DNA of 64,000 nucleotides from Streptomyces griseus (lineage in GTDB: Bacteria; Actinomycetota; Actinomycetes; Streptomycetales; Streptomycetaceae), in the NCBI RefSeq assembly GCF_001715295.1, contig NZ_MDKB01000005.1:559645-623644 (forward strand), written 5' to 3'. The notes under the pieces are model-generated. The model ran no database searches. It was not told the origin of the DNA and saw nothing but the letters and a program-made list of their open reading frames with translations. Shown here piece by piece: positions 42,580 through 50,392 of the stretch. The stretch's first letter is position 1; each line of letters begins with the position of its first letter. The position numbers and the translations under genes were made by a program.

Positions 42580-44166
42580 CTACCAGCTGGTCTTGCGGTA
42601 CAGCTCCCCCATCTGCATGACCGTCTGCGGGTCCAGCGCGCGCTCGCCGCCACCGATGTCCTCGCCGGCCGCCACATAGAGTTTGCTTTGCCAGAGCGGC
42701 AGCAGCCGGACGTCCTCGACGAGGATCTCCTGAGCCCGTCTGAACTGCTTGGAGACGGCTCCGCGGTCGCTCTCCTCACGGGAGGACGGCAGCAGGTCCC
42801 GGGTGATCTCGTCGGCCGGGTACGGCGTCCCGGTGACGCTCTCCTCGCCGACGAACGGGGCGATGAAGTTGTCCGGGTCCGGGAAGTCGGGGAACCAGCC
42901 GCGGCCGAAGACCGGGTAGTCGCCCCTGGTGAAGCCCTCCTGGAAGGTCTTCCACGGCGCGCTCCTCAGCGTGATCCTGAACAGGCCGGACGCCTCGAGC
43001 TGGCGCTTGATCTCCGCGAACTCGGGAGCGGTCGACGAGCCGTAGCGGTCCGTGGTGTACCAGAAGGTCATCTCGACCGGCTCGTCGATCCCCGCCCGGG
43101 TGAGGATGCGTTTCGCCTCGGCCGGGTCCGGGTCGCCGAAGGCGTCGAAGAAGCTCGTCGTGTGGCCGGCGATACCCTTGGGCACCATGGAGTACAGCGG
43201 CTCCGCGGTGCCCCGGTAGACCTCGGCGACGAGGGCGTCACGGTCGACCAGCTGGGCGATGGCGCGCCGGACGGCGAGCTTGCCGGCGGCCGGGTCCTCG
43301 GGATCGAAGACCAGGAAGCGGATGTCGGCACCGACCGTCTCGACGAGCTGCAGACCGTTGTGGTCCTGCTGGTCGTCCTCGAGGCTGACGACCTCCTCGG
43401 CGGTCAGACCGCGGTACGTCGCGTCGATCTGCTTCTTCTTCAGGGCCGCCACCATGGGGGCGGAGTGGTCGAAGTAGCGGATGGTGACCGCGCTGTTCTT
43501 CCGGTCGGCGAATCCCTCGTAGTCGGGGTTCCTGGTGAGTTCGGCCCTCTTCCCGGGCTGGTAGACGTCCAGGACGTACGGCCCCGAACCGGTGACCTTG
43601 CCGCCGTCCCGGATCCTGTCCGCGGGGTACTCGCCGGGGGCCACGAGCGACATCGCGGGCGTCGCCAGGACGAAGGGGAAGGTCGCGTCCGCCTTGACCA
43701 GGTGGAAGAGGACCGTGTCCGTACCCTCGGTGTCCACCCGGTCGAGGGAGCCGAGAAGCCCGACGGGGCCGCCCTTCACCTTGATCTTCCTGATCCGGTC
43801 GACGGAGTACTTCACGGCCCGGGCGTCGACCTTCTCCCCGTTGGAGAACGTCAGGCCCTCACGCAGGGTGCAGCGGTAGACCGTGCTCGTGGCGTCGGTG
43901 AACCGGCAGGACCGTGCCGCGTCGGGCTCGGGGCTCGAGCTGCCCGCCGGGAAGCTCACCAGAGTCTGGAAGACGTTCCGCATCAGCTCCCAGGAACCGT
44001 CCCAGGCCGCCGCCGGATCCAGGGTGGAGGGCGAACTCGTCGTGCCCACCGTTATCCGCCGATTCGGCTGCGCACTGCTGTCGGGCAGGAGTCCGCAGCC
44101 GGCCAGCAGAGAAAGGGAAGCGAAGGCTGCAGCAGACTGCAGACCGGCCCGGTAGAACACGCGCAC
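42580..44166 (-). CDS. Peptide/oligopeptide ABC transporter substrate-binding lipoprotein (orphan)
   Basis: A 528-residue family 5 solute-binding protein. Signal peptide with lipobox LSLLAGC at ~19-25, so membrane-anchored by Cys25. Domain signatures: ITVGTTSSPSTLDPAAAWDG (~39-58), ARSCRFTDATSTVYRCTLRE, VTGSGPYVLDVYQPGKRAEL, and AKRILTRAGIDEPVEMTFWY in the hinge and second lobe. It binds peptides or similar ligands outside the cell. The permease and ATPase genes normally beside it are absent. A housekeeping-type promoter lies at 44195-44222. Confidence 0.92.
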   Translation of the reverse strand: MRVFYRAGLQSAAAFASLSLLAGCGLLPDSSAQPNRRITVGTTSSPSTLDPAAAWDGSWELMRNVFQTLVSFPAGSSSPEPDAARSCRFTDATSTVYRCTLREGLTFSNGEKVDARAVKYSVDRIRKIKVKGGPVGLLGSLDRVDTEGTDTVLFHLVKADATFPFVLATPAMSLVAPGEYPADRIRDGGKVTGSGPYVLDVYQPGKRAELTRNPDYEGFADRKNSAVTIRYFDHSAPMVAALKKKQIDATYRGLTAEEVVSLEDDQQDHNGLQLVETVGADIRFLVFDPEDPAAGKLAVRRAIAQLVDRDALVAEVYRGTAEPLYSMVPKGIAGHTTSFFDAFGDPDPAEAKRILTRAGIDEPVEMTFWYTTDRYGSSTAPEFAEIKRQLEASGLFRITLRSAPWKTFQEGFTRGDYPVFGRGWFPDFPDPDNFIAPFVGEESVTGTPYPADEITRDLLPSSREESDRGAVSKQFRRAQEILVEDVRLLPLWQSKLYVAAGEDIGGGERALDPQTVMQMGELYRKTSW

Positions 44167-44194
44167 GCTCCTCGATCAGGCTCGGGGTCGGCAG

Positions 44195-44222
44195 ACCGTA
44201 CCGCAGCGCCCCGCCGGGTCAA
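44195..44222 (-). promoter_or_regulatory. Promoter of the peptide-binding lipoprotein gene
   Basis: On the minus strand TTGACC (44222-44217), 16 bases, TACGGT (44200-44195), giving a leader of about 22 bases before the ATG at 44166. Confidence 0.55.
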
Positions 44223-44281
44223 CCTCCGGTCCCGGCGGGGCACTTGAGCCAATCAGGACGCAACTGGTCCCAGTTTTTCCC

Positions 44282-45037
44282 TCAGGCCACGCCGGCATTC
44301 AGGAAGATCCCGCCGTCGACCACGAGTGTCTGCCCTGTGATCCAGTCCGATTGCTCGGATGTGAGGAACGCGGCCGCGCCGCCGATGTCCCGCGGAACAC
44401 CGAGCCGCCCGAGCGGGTAGGCCGCAGCCGCCTCGGCCTCGCGGCCCTCGTACAGGGCCTCGGCGAATTTCGTCTTCACCACGGCCGGTGCGATCGCGTT
44501 GACCCGGACGCCCGGCGCGAACTCGTGCGCCAGCTGGAGGGTCAGGTTGACCATGGCCGCCTTGCTCATGCCGTAGGCCCCGATGAACGGCGACGCCGAG
44601 ACCCCGGCGACGGAGGCGATGTTGACGATCGCCCCGCCGTTCTCCTTCTGCCAGGCCTTCCAGGTCTGCTGGGCGAATCCGAGCGCCGAGATCACGTTGG
44701 TCTCGTAGACCTTGCGCGCCACCCCCAGGTCGAGCTCCGCCATGGGCCCGAAGACGGGGTTCGTGCCTGCGTTGTTGACCAGGAAGTCGACCCGGCCGAA
44801 GGCCTCCATGGCGCGCTCCACGGCGACCGCCTGGTGCGCCTCGTCGTGCGCCTTGCCGACGACCCCGATCGCCCGGCCGGCACCGAGCCTCTCGACGGCC
44901 TCCTTGAGCGCTTCCTCGCCGCGGCCCGTGATGCACACCCGGTCGCCCCGGGCGACGAGCGCCTCCGCGATGCCGTAGCCGATACCGCGGCTCGCACCCG
45001 TGATGAGCGCGACCTTGCCGCTGTCCTGCACAGTCAT
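44282..45037 (-). CDS. Short-chain dehydrogenase/reductase
   Basis: A 251-residue classical SDR. Cofactor motif VALITGASRGIGYGIAEALV (TGxxxGxG), NNAGTNPVFGPMAELDLGVA, the Ser of IVNIASVAG and the catalytic pair in YGMSKAAM (YxxxK). The end is TGQTLVVDGGIFLNAG. It likely reduces a 3-oxoacyl or related keto group, but the substrate is not fixed by sequence. It starts 22 bases after the end of the next SDR (fabG), so the two are cotranscribed. Confidence 0.92.
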   Translation of the reverse strand: MTVQDSGKVALITGASRGIGYGIAEALVARGDRVCITGRGEEALKEAVERLGAGRAIGVVGKAHDEAHQAVAVERAMEAFGRVDFLVNNAGTNPVFGPMAELDLGVARKVYETNVISALGFAQQTWKAWQKENGGAIVNIASVAGVSASPFIGAYGMSKAAMVNLTLQLAHEFAPGVRVNAIAPAVVKTKFAEALYEGREAEAAAAYPLGRLGVPRDIGGAAAFLTSEQSDWITGQTLVVDGGIFLNAGVA

Positions 45038-45059
45038 GATGTCCGTCGCCCTTCCGGGA

Positions 45060-45821
45060 TCAGTTGAGCGGTCCGCCGGCGACGTACATGACCTGTCCGG
45101 ACACGAAGCCCGCGTCGTCCCCCGTGAAGAAGGCGATGGCGTTGGCGACGTCCTCGGGGCGGCCCACCCGCTGCACGGGGATCTGGGTGGCGGCCGCGGC
45201 CTGGAACTCCTCGAAGCCCATGCCGACCCGCGCCGCGGTCTGCGCGGTCATCTCGGTGACGATGAAGCCGGGCGCGACGGCGTTGGCGGTGACCCCGAAC
45301 TTGCCCAGCTCCTTGGCCAGCGTCTTGGTGAAGCCCTGGAGGCCGGCCTTGACCGCGGAGTAGTTGGCCTGCCCGCGGTTGCCGAGCGCCGAGGAGGAGG
45401 ACAGCGAGACGATACGGCCGAACTTGGCCTCGACCATGTGCGACTGGACGGCCTTCGCCATCAGGAACGCGCCCTTGAGGTGCACGTTCATGACCAGGTC
45501 CCAGTCCGCCTCGTCCATCTTGAAGAGCAGGTTGTCGCGGAGTACGCCCGCGTTGTTGACGAGGATCGTCGGGGCCCCCAGCTCGGCGGCCACGCGCGCG
45601 ACGGCGGCCTCCACCTGGGCGCTGTCCGAGACGTCACACCCGACGGCGAGGGCGGAGCCCCCGGCGGCAGTGATCTTCTCGACGGTGTCCTTGCACGCCG
45701 CCTCGTCGAGGTCGAGTACGGCGACGGCGCGGCCCTCGGCCGCCAGGCGTACCGCGGTGGCGGCGCCGATGCCCCGCGCCGCTCCCGTCACGATGGCGAC
45801 ACGCTGCTCGGTGGTGGACAT
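45060..45821 (-). CDS. fabG: 3-oxoacyl-ACP reductase FabG-like SDR
   Basis: A 253-residue classical SDR. VAIVTGAARGIGAATAVRLA (cofactor), NNAGVLRDNLLFKMDEADWD, IVSLSSSSALGNRGQANYSA with the YxxxK pair in YSAVKAG, and VTEMTAQTAARVG. This resembles the FabG-type reductases in actinobacterial fatty acid or steroid/lipid breakdown loci as much as housekeeping FabG. It is the first gene of a two-gene unit with the SDR at 44282. An inverted repeat that looks like a TetR-type operator lies 58 bases upstream. Confidence 0.88.
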   Translation of the reverse strand: MSTTEQRVAIVTGAARGIGAATAVRLAAEGRAVAVLDLDEAACKDTVEKITAAGGSALAVGCDVSDSAQVEAAVARVAAELGAPTILVNNAGVLRDNLLFKMDEADWDLVMNVHLKGAFLMAKAVQSHMVEAKFGRIVSLSSSSALGNRGQANYSAVKAGLQGFTKTLAKELGKFGVTANAVAPGFIVTEMTAQTAARVGMGFEEFQAAAATQIPVQRVGRPEDVANAIAFFTGDDAGFVSGQVMYVAGGPLN

Positions 45822-45878
45822 GCTTGGTTCTCCTCGCCCTTGGATCGCGGCTCAGCGGACGTCAGGAAGTTCCCGATA

Positions 45879-45896
45879 ACTGAGCAACCGCTTAGT
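45879..45896 (-). promoter_or_regulatory. TetR-type operator-like inverted repeat before fabG
   Basis: ACTGAGC-AACC-GCTTAGT: seven-base arms (one mismatch) around 4 bases, located in the fabG promoter region. Similar AAGC-N4-GCTT palindromes are bound by TetR-family regulators of acyl-CoA metabolism genes. No such regulator is encoded beside it. Confidence 0.5.
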
Positions 45897-46021
45897 ACCT
45901 TCAGCAGACGAGACGCTAGAAGCCCTGGCACCCAGTGTCAACGGCCCACGGGGCCACGGGCGCATGTCACACCGGACGGCGCCGCGGCCGTACGTCGCGG
46001 ACGGCGGAGCCGGCTGCGCGA

Positions 46022-46405
46022 TCAGCGCACCAGGAGGTCGAGCAGCCGCTCCACCTCGGCGGCCGGATCCGCGGTGAGCCCGCTGTGCACCGCGCCGGGC
46101 TGGACGACCGTGGAGCGCGGGGCGATCAGCCAGCGGAAGCGCCGCCCCGCGTCGTCGCCGGCCGCCTGACCGGCCCCGTCCCCACCGCCGCACACACCTT
46201 CGACCGCGCGCAGCGCCGCCCGCACGCCTGTCACGTCGGCGTTCGGGTCCAGTGCCATGAGCTTGCGCTCGTCGAGATGCGTCCGCGCCGCGACGAAGGA
46301 TCTGGCCCGGCAGTACACCAGCACGCCCGCGTTGAAGCACTCGCCGCGCTCGACCCGCGGGACGACGCGCACCACCGCGTACTCGAAGACATCGCGCTGC
46401 GTCAT
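46022..46405 (-). CDS. DUF3037 protein, partner of the HipA-like kinase
   Basis: A 127-residue protein matching DUF3037. It begins MTQRDVFEYAVVRVVPRVER and continues GECFNAGVLVYCRARSFVAA and LDERKLMALDPNADVTGVRA, then RFRWLIAPRSTVVQPGAVHS and DPAAEVERLLDLLV. It is soluble, with no known activity. The ATG overlaps the stop of the kinase gene (ATGA), so the two are translated together. This pairing recurs in actinobacteria and suggests a joint function, such as regulation of the kinase. Confidence 0.82.
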   Translation of the reverse strand: MTQRDVFEYAVVRVVPRVERGECFNAGVLVYCRARSFVAARTHLDERKLMALDPNADVTGVRAALRAVEGVCGGGDGAGQAAGDDAGRRFRWLIAPRSTVVQPGAVHSGLTADPAAEVERLLDLLVR

Positions 46406-47286
46406 CGGTCGTCGTCCTCGCTGTCGCGTGCGGTGCCGGCCTGGGAGGCACGGTCCTTCTCGGCGGCGTGCCGCCGCGGGGCCAGTCGGTCGGTCAGCCA
46501 GCCCGGCGCCTGGGACGGCCTCGCCCTCGTGGGTTCCCCCAGGAGGATTCGCTCCTGGATCGTCCCGGCACGGGCGAGGAGCGGTTCCACGTAGGCCCGT
46601 CGCAGCTGGTCCGTGGTGTCGAAGCCGGGCTCGCCGGCCAGCCACTCGTCCGGCACGGCGGCCGTGACCTCGGTGAGCAGCTCGTCGGTGACGAGCGGGG
46701 CGAGGTCGGCGGCGGCGGCCGCGATGTCCGGCGCGAAGGGGGCGAGCACATGGTCGGAGGCGTTGTACGGCTTGGCGGCCGAGGCCTGTGCGCCGGGCCA
46801 GTTGTGGTGCCAGATCATCGTGGCGCCGTGGTCGATCAGCCAGGTGTCACCGTGCCACACCAGCATGTTGGGGTTGCGCCAGGACCGGTCGACGTTGTTG
46901 ATCAGCGCGTCGAACCACACGATCCGCCCGGCCTCCGCCGCGTCCACCTGGTAGGCGAGGGGGTCGAACCCGAGCGAGCCGGGCAGGTAGTCCATCCCGA
47001 GGTTGAGCCCCCCGCTCGCCTTGAGGAGTTCCTGCACCTCCTGATCCGGCTCCGCGAGCCCGATCACCGGGTCGAGCTGGATGGTCACCAGTTCGGGCAC
47101 GCGTAGCCCGAGACTCCGGCCGAGCTCCCCGCAGATGACCTCCGCGACGAGGGTCTTGCGCCCTTGCCCCGCTCCGGTGAACTTCATGACGTACGTGCCC
47201 AGATCGTCGGCCTCGACGATCCCTGGCAGCGATCCACCCTCCCGCAGAGGCGTGACATAGCGGGTCGCTACTACTTCTTCCAGCAC
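46402..47286 (-). CDS. HipA-like kinase-fold protein
   Basis: A 294-residue protein of the HipA/PI3K-like kinase fold. N-terminal part: TYVMKFTGAGQGRKTLVAEV (~31-50), with a nucleotide-binding Lys. Catalytic part: FDALINNVDRSWRNPNMLVW (~125-144), with the Asp and Asn of a D-x(4-5)-N loop, and TWLIDHGATMIWHHN, the DxG metal site. The N-terminal HipA subdomain and the HipB antitoxin are absent. The last 60 residues are polar and low-complexity. It may phosphorylate a protein or small molecule. GTG start at 47286. Confidence 0.82.
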   Translation of the reverse strand: MLEEVVATRYVTPLREGGSLPGIVEADDLGTYVMKFTGAGQGRKTLVAEVICGELGRSLGLRVPELVTIQLDPVIGLAEPDQEVQELLKASGGLNLGMDYLPGSLGFDPLAYQVDAAEAGRIVWFDALINNVDRSWRNPNMLVWHGDTWLIDHGATMIWHHNWPGAQASAAKPYNASDHVLAPFAPDIAAAAADLAPLVTDELLTEVTAAVPDEWLAGEPGFDTTDQLRRAYVEPLLARAGTIQERILLGEPTRARPSQAPGWLTDRLAPRRHAAEKDRASQAGTARDSEDDDR

Positions 47287-47377
47287 TTTCCCAGGCCACC
47301 CATCTTTTCACCCTTACAATCCACGGACGGCCTCTCCCGAGCGTGAAGCCAGGAGTCACCGGCCAACGGCGCCGGCG

Positions 47378-47506
47378 TGAATCTGGGGAGTTTCGGCCGG
47401 CAGGTCGGTCTCCCCCCGCCCCGAGCAGACCGTCGAGGGTGCCACGCCCCTTGCTACCAGCTTCCGGCATGAAGTGAGCATAGTAACCGAGGGTGATCGG
47501 CGGCGA
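47378..47506 (-). pseudogene. C-terminal remnant of a phage/ICE-type tyrosine integrase
   Basis: An open frame on the minus strand contains SPPITLGYYAHFMPEAGSKG then RGTLDGLLG and a Gly/Arg/Asn tail. The ITLGYYAHFMPEAG sequence is the end of the Streptomyces integrase catalytic domain, with the Tyr nucleophile of the family in the GYYAH segment. The N-terminal 300 or so residues, excisionase and any other element genes are missing. This is a scar of a lost integrative element. Confidence 0.6.
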
Positions 47507-47541
47507 GGACTTGGGTCCGCGATGCTGTGCGCACACATGCG

Positions 47542-47570
47542 CGGGACACCCCCGCGTCGGCGGGGAGGAC
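47542..47570 (-). repeat. Solitary CRISPR-like repeat (type I-E-like, 29 bp)
   Basis: Read on the minus strand the 29 bases begin GTCCTCCCCGCC and end in GTGTCCCG, with a perfect stem CCCCGC-CGAC-GCGGGG in the same place as in type I-E repeats of Streptomyces. Length, hairpin position and ends all fit. No second good repeat is found at 61-base spacing, and there are no cas genes in the window, so this is a single unit and not an array. It sits beside the integrase remnant. Confidence 0.4.
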
Positions 47571-47640
47571 GTCTACGCCGGCGGGTCCAGCGAAGTCAGC
47601 CGCACCGAGCAGGCCGGCACGGGCGGAGGCTGTTGGCCGG

Positions 47641-47951
47641 GATGTCACCGACCGCGTGCACCTGAACCGCCTTGCCCTGACCGGCACACCGGCCGTCACC
47701 GGGCACCTCGCGGTCACGTCCGGCGTCAGCGACGTCATCGCCCCGCAACTGCGCGCCGCCTTCTACCGCGCCGACGGCCGCCTGCTGGGCACCGGGACCT
47801 TCGAGTACGCGGAGGAACACCGAGCCGGAGCCGCGGCCACGATGAGCACCGGGCGACGGGAGCGGGCATCGACTTCACGATCCCCGGCACGAAGCTGAGC
47901 GGGACACCCGCCGCAGCCGCGGTCTCCGTCCCCGTACGTGTCGACGAGTAG
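47641..47951 (+). pseudogene. Frameshifted fragment of a small conserved Streptomyces protein
   Basis: One frame reads VTDRVHLNRLALTGTPAVTG and LRAAFYRADGRLLGTGTFEY AEE. After about base 47820 the homologous-looking continuation (GAGIDFTIPGTKLSGTPAAA and VSVPVRVDE, ending TAG at 47951) is in another frame. The beta-rich sequence suggests an extracytoplasmic domain, but no signal peptide or good start remains. I do not recognise the family firmly. Confidence 0.4.
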
Positions 47952-48005
47952 CAGCCCCGGCCTGTCCCGCATCGCGCACGGGACTGCGGCCGGAAGGGTC
48001 TCGGG

Positions 48006-48590
48006 TCACTTGCTCGCAGCGAAGCGCATCAGGGCGTGCTCGTCGCCCTGCTTGATCTTGCCCGTCTGGTTGATCACTTCGAGCTTCCAGCTGTCGCCCG
48101 CGCGCATGGCCTTGGCCACGGCGCAGCCGTTGTCCGAGGTGAGCAGGCTGGGCCAGATGTCGGCGACCTGCTGGGAGCTGCCGCCGGTCGCGTCGTACAC
48201 CTTGAAGCTGATGTTGCGTGCCTGCTGGAAGGAGCTGCCCTTCTTGTAGGCGGTGGCGATGAACACGATCGAGGTGACGTGGGCCGGGATCCGCGCGAAC
48301 TCGACGGTGACGGTCTCGTCGTCGCCGTCGCCGTGCCCGGTCTGGTTGTCGCCGCTGTGGATCAGCGAACCGTTGCCCATGGGGTCCAGGGAGTCGAGGC
48401 CGGCCAGGCGCACCGGGTCCCCGTTGTGCATGGCGATGGCGATCAGGTCGAGGTCGGTGCCCTTCTTGCGGCGGAACTTGCCCATCACCCCGCCGCTGCT
48501 GCCGGCCGTGGGGTCCCAGGACACACCGATGGACATGTGGGTGACCCCGTCCAGGTCCGCCGGGCCGTCTTCCTTGGTGAGCGTGATCAT
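48006..48590 (-). CDS. terD: TerD-family tellurium-resistance/stress protein
   Basis: A 194-residue protein covering one TerD domain: MITLTKEDGPADLDGVTHMS, ISVGWD-like SIGVSWDPTAG, TDLDLIAIAMHNGDPVRLAG, IHSGDNQTGHGDGDDETVTV (Ca-binding acidic region), and IVFIATAYKKGSSFQQARNI followed by FKVYDATGG. It is longer at the N terminus of the domain than the neighbour at 49.6 kb and has its own C-terminal stretch IKQGDEHALMRFAASK. TerD proteins bind Ca and act in membrane-linked stress complexes. It lies 101 bases after glsB, probably in one transcript. GAGGAT precedes the ATG. Confidence 0.9.
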   Translation of the reverse strand: MITLTKEDGPADLDGVTHMSIGVSWDPTAGSSGGVMGKFRRKKGTDLDLIAIAMHNGDPVRLAGLDSLDPMGNGSLIHSGDNQTGHGDGDDETVTVEFARIPAHVTSIVFIATAYKKGSSFQQARNISFKVYDATGGSSQQVADIWPSLLTSDNGCAVAKAMRAGDSWKLEVINQTGKIKQGDEHALMRFAASK

Positions 48591-48691
48591 GCGTGGAGCA
48601 TCCTCTTCATGGTGGGATCGCGGGACGCGGAGTGCGCCCGGATCATGAGCCGTTCTTCTTCCCGTGCGGAGCGCTCCGCCGCCGGCCGGGT

Positions 48692-48958
48692 TCAGTCGCG
48701 CGAGTTGCCGAACACGAGCCGGTACCCGAGGAGCAGGACGAAGGAACCACCGATGGCCGCGCCCCATGTGGCCAGGTCGAAGAACTCGTTCGCCACCGGC
48801 CGGTCCAGGAAGCGGGCAGACAGCCAGCCGCCGACGAACGCTCCGGCGATACCGATCAGGGTGGTGATGATCAGGCCGCCCGGGTCCCGTCCGGGAAGCA
48901 GGAACTTGGCGAGGGCTCCGGCCACGAGCCCAAGGATGATCCAGCTGATGAAGCCCAC
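48692..48958 (-). CDS. GlsB/YeaQ/YmgE-family small stress membrane protein
   Basis: An 88-residue membrane protein. It begins VGFISWIILGLVAGALAKFL, followed by LPGRDPGGLIITTLIGIAGA, the family core, and two further hydrophobic stretches (VGGWLSARFL; GAAIGGSFVLLLGYRLVFG). GlsB/Asp23-type envelope stress proteins belong here. The GTG at 48958 has AGAGGA seven bases upstream and starts exactly at the family N terminus. The palindrome TTGCGCAA lies 74 bases upstream. Confidence 0.88.
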   Translation of the reverse strand: MGFISWIILGLVAGALAKFLLPGRDPGGLIITTLIGIAGAFVGGWLSARFLDRPVANEFFDLATWGAAIGGSFVLLLGYRLVFGNSRD

Positions 48959-49028
48959 GTCGTTGTCCTCTTCTCCTGCGCCGAGGGCGAGGCCGGGGTC
49001 GGTCTGGTCTCGGCGACCTTGCATTGCG

Positions 49029-49042
49029 CAGTTGCGCAACTG
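49029..49042. promoter_or_regulatory. Palindrome CAGTTGCGCAACTG upstream of glsB-terD (site 1)
   Basis: A perfect 14-bp palindrome around TTGCGCAA (49032-49039), preceded by another half copy TTGCGCA at 49024-49030. It is 74 bases before the glsB start. On the minus strand it reads TACAGTTGCGCAA, shared exactly with site 4. Confidence 0.7.
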
Positions 49043-49089
49043 TAGTGCACAGCAAGAACGACGCCAACGGGCCGTGGACGGTTGCGTTC

Positions 49090-49498
49090 GTGGCCCAGCT
49101 GCTGGCCGGTGGCCTCGTCGTGAAACCGGAAGGAGACGCCCCGCACCGCTTCGAAGGTCCGGCCGGTGAAGGAGTTCGCAAAGAAGACGATCCGGTCTAC
49201 GTGGCCAGGTACGGCCCGTAGGGCGACAGCGAACGTTTCGTCATCGCCCCGCCCGTAACCGCTGGTGTCGCCGACTGAGCCGTCGAGGCCGAGCTGGTTC
49301 CGAGGGAACACGACGTCGGCGAACTGGCGGCCCCGAGAAGAGCAGGGCGGACGCGCGCATCCCCAGGTCCCGGGCGGCGACCCGGCCGAGGAGCCCTGTG
49401 CGGGCGGCCCGCCGGCCCAGCCCGACGCGCACCACCGCGAGGGTGCCGTCCGCTGTGGCCAGGGTGATCCGACGGCCGTCGCTCATGTTCACGGACAC
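49090..49498 (-). pseudogene. Broken terD gene
   Basis: The N part (SVNMSDGRRITLATADGTLA; RDLGMRASALLFS) matches the first half of TerD, and the C part (FADVVFPRNQLGLDGSVGDT; YGRGDDETFAVALRAVPGHV; RGVSFRFHDEATG) matches the second half, but they lie in different frames with the break near 49330. The C-terminal ~50 residues of the domain are missing. It sits between the glsB-terD unit and the intact terD at 49632, so it is probably a decayed tandem copy. A sequencing indel could explain the frameshift but not the missing end. Confidence 0.75.
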
Positions 49499-49631
49499 GG
49501 CATGGCGGCTTGCTTCGGCTGGATGGAGAGGCCGGGCGGGGTGTCGCGCGGTGGATCGGACAGGCCCGCCGTCCGGACGCCCGGGAAGGGTGTGTGAGGG
49601 ACTGCCGGACGGCGGGAGCTGGGGGATGCGG

Positions 49632-50207
49632 TCAGACGTTGACGCCGAAGTCCATCGCGATTCCGCGCAGCCCGGAGGCGTACCCCTGGCCGACGGCGCG
49701 GAACTTCCATTCGCCGGCGTGGCGGTAGAGCTCTCCGAAGACCATCGCGGTCTCGGTGGAGGCGTCCTCGGAGAGATCGTAGCGGGCGATCTCCCGACCG
49801 TCGGCCTGGTCGACGACCCGGATGAAGGCGTTGCGGACCTGGCCGAAGCTCTGGCCGCGGTTCTCGGCGTCGTGGATGGAGACCGGGAAGACGACCTTGT
49901 CGATGTCGACAGGTACGGCGGCGAGGTTCACCTTGATCGTCTCGTCGTCGCCCTCTCCCTCGCCGGTGAGGTTGTCGCCGGTGTGCTCGACGGAGCCGTC
50001 CGGGCTGGTGAGGTTGTTGTAGAAGACGAAGTGCCGGTCCGAGACGACTTTGCCCGACGCGTTGCAGAGCAGGGCGGACGCGTCCAGGTCGTAGGCGGCA
50101 CCGCTGGTGGTCCGCACGTCCCAGCCCAGGCCCACCAGGACCGCTGTCAGCCCGGGGGCCTCCTTGCTCAGAGACACGTTGCCGCCCTTGGCCAGGGAAA
50201 CTCCCAC
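49632..50207 (-). CDS. terD: TerD-family protein, canonical length
   Basis: A 191-residue classical TerD. MGVSLAKGGNVSLSKEAPGL, TAVLVGLGWDVRTTSGAAYD, LDASALLCNASGKVVSDRHF, VFYNNLTSPDGSVEHTGDNL and TGEGEGDDETIKVNLAAVP carry the Ca-binding acidic positions. QSFGQVRNAFIRVVDQADGR and ARYDLSEDASTETAMVFGEL follow. This is the Streptomyces housekeeping-like TerD tied to tellurite resistance and development. Palindrome site 2 is 87 bases upstream. Confidence 0.95.
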   Translation of the reverse strand: MGVSLAKGGNVSLSKEAPGLTAVLVGLGWDVRTTSGAAYDLDASALLCNASGKVVSDRHFVFYNNLTSPDGSVEHTGDNLTGEGEGDDETIKVNLAAVPVDIDKVVFPVSIHDAENRGQSFGQVRNAFIRVVDQADGREIARYDLSEDASTETAMVFGELYRHAGEWKFRAVGQGYASGLRGIAMDFGVNV

Positions 50208-50293
50208 TGCTCTTCCTCCACTGTTCCGGTTCGCGCCGCGTCGGCGGCTTCTCGACTGGTGACAACGCCGAGGCTACCGTCCGAGTTCCCCAC

Positions 50294-50301
50294 TTGCGCA
50301 A
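50294..50301. promoter_or_regulatory. Palindrome TTGCGCAA between terD and the tatB pseudogene (site 2)
   Basis: Located 87 bases before the terD start and 92 bases before the start of the tatB pseudogene. On the minus strand the flank is ACTTTA-N4-TTGCGCAAGT, the same as at site 3. A TANNNT box (TAGCCT) lies 19 bases after the TTGCGC, so the palindrome could overlap a -35. Confidence 0.65.
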
Positions 50302-50392
50302 CTCCTAAAGTATTTTCGGTGGGCAGCCGGGACGGCACCGAGCCGGACGGCGGCGTGTCGAGGGAGAAGTGAGTGAGGGAGGGGCGGATCCG

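Noticed and set aside
47482..47510. Second, degenerate CRISPR repeat 60 bases from the good one
   Set aside because: Only the last 14 bases match, and this stretch also encodes the conserved integrase tail, so the match is probably chance.
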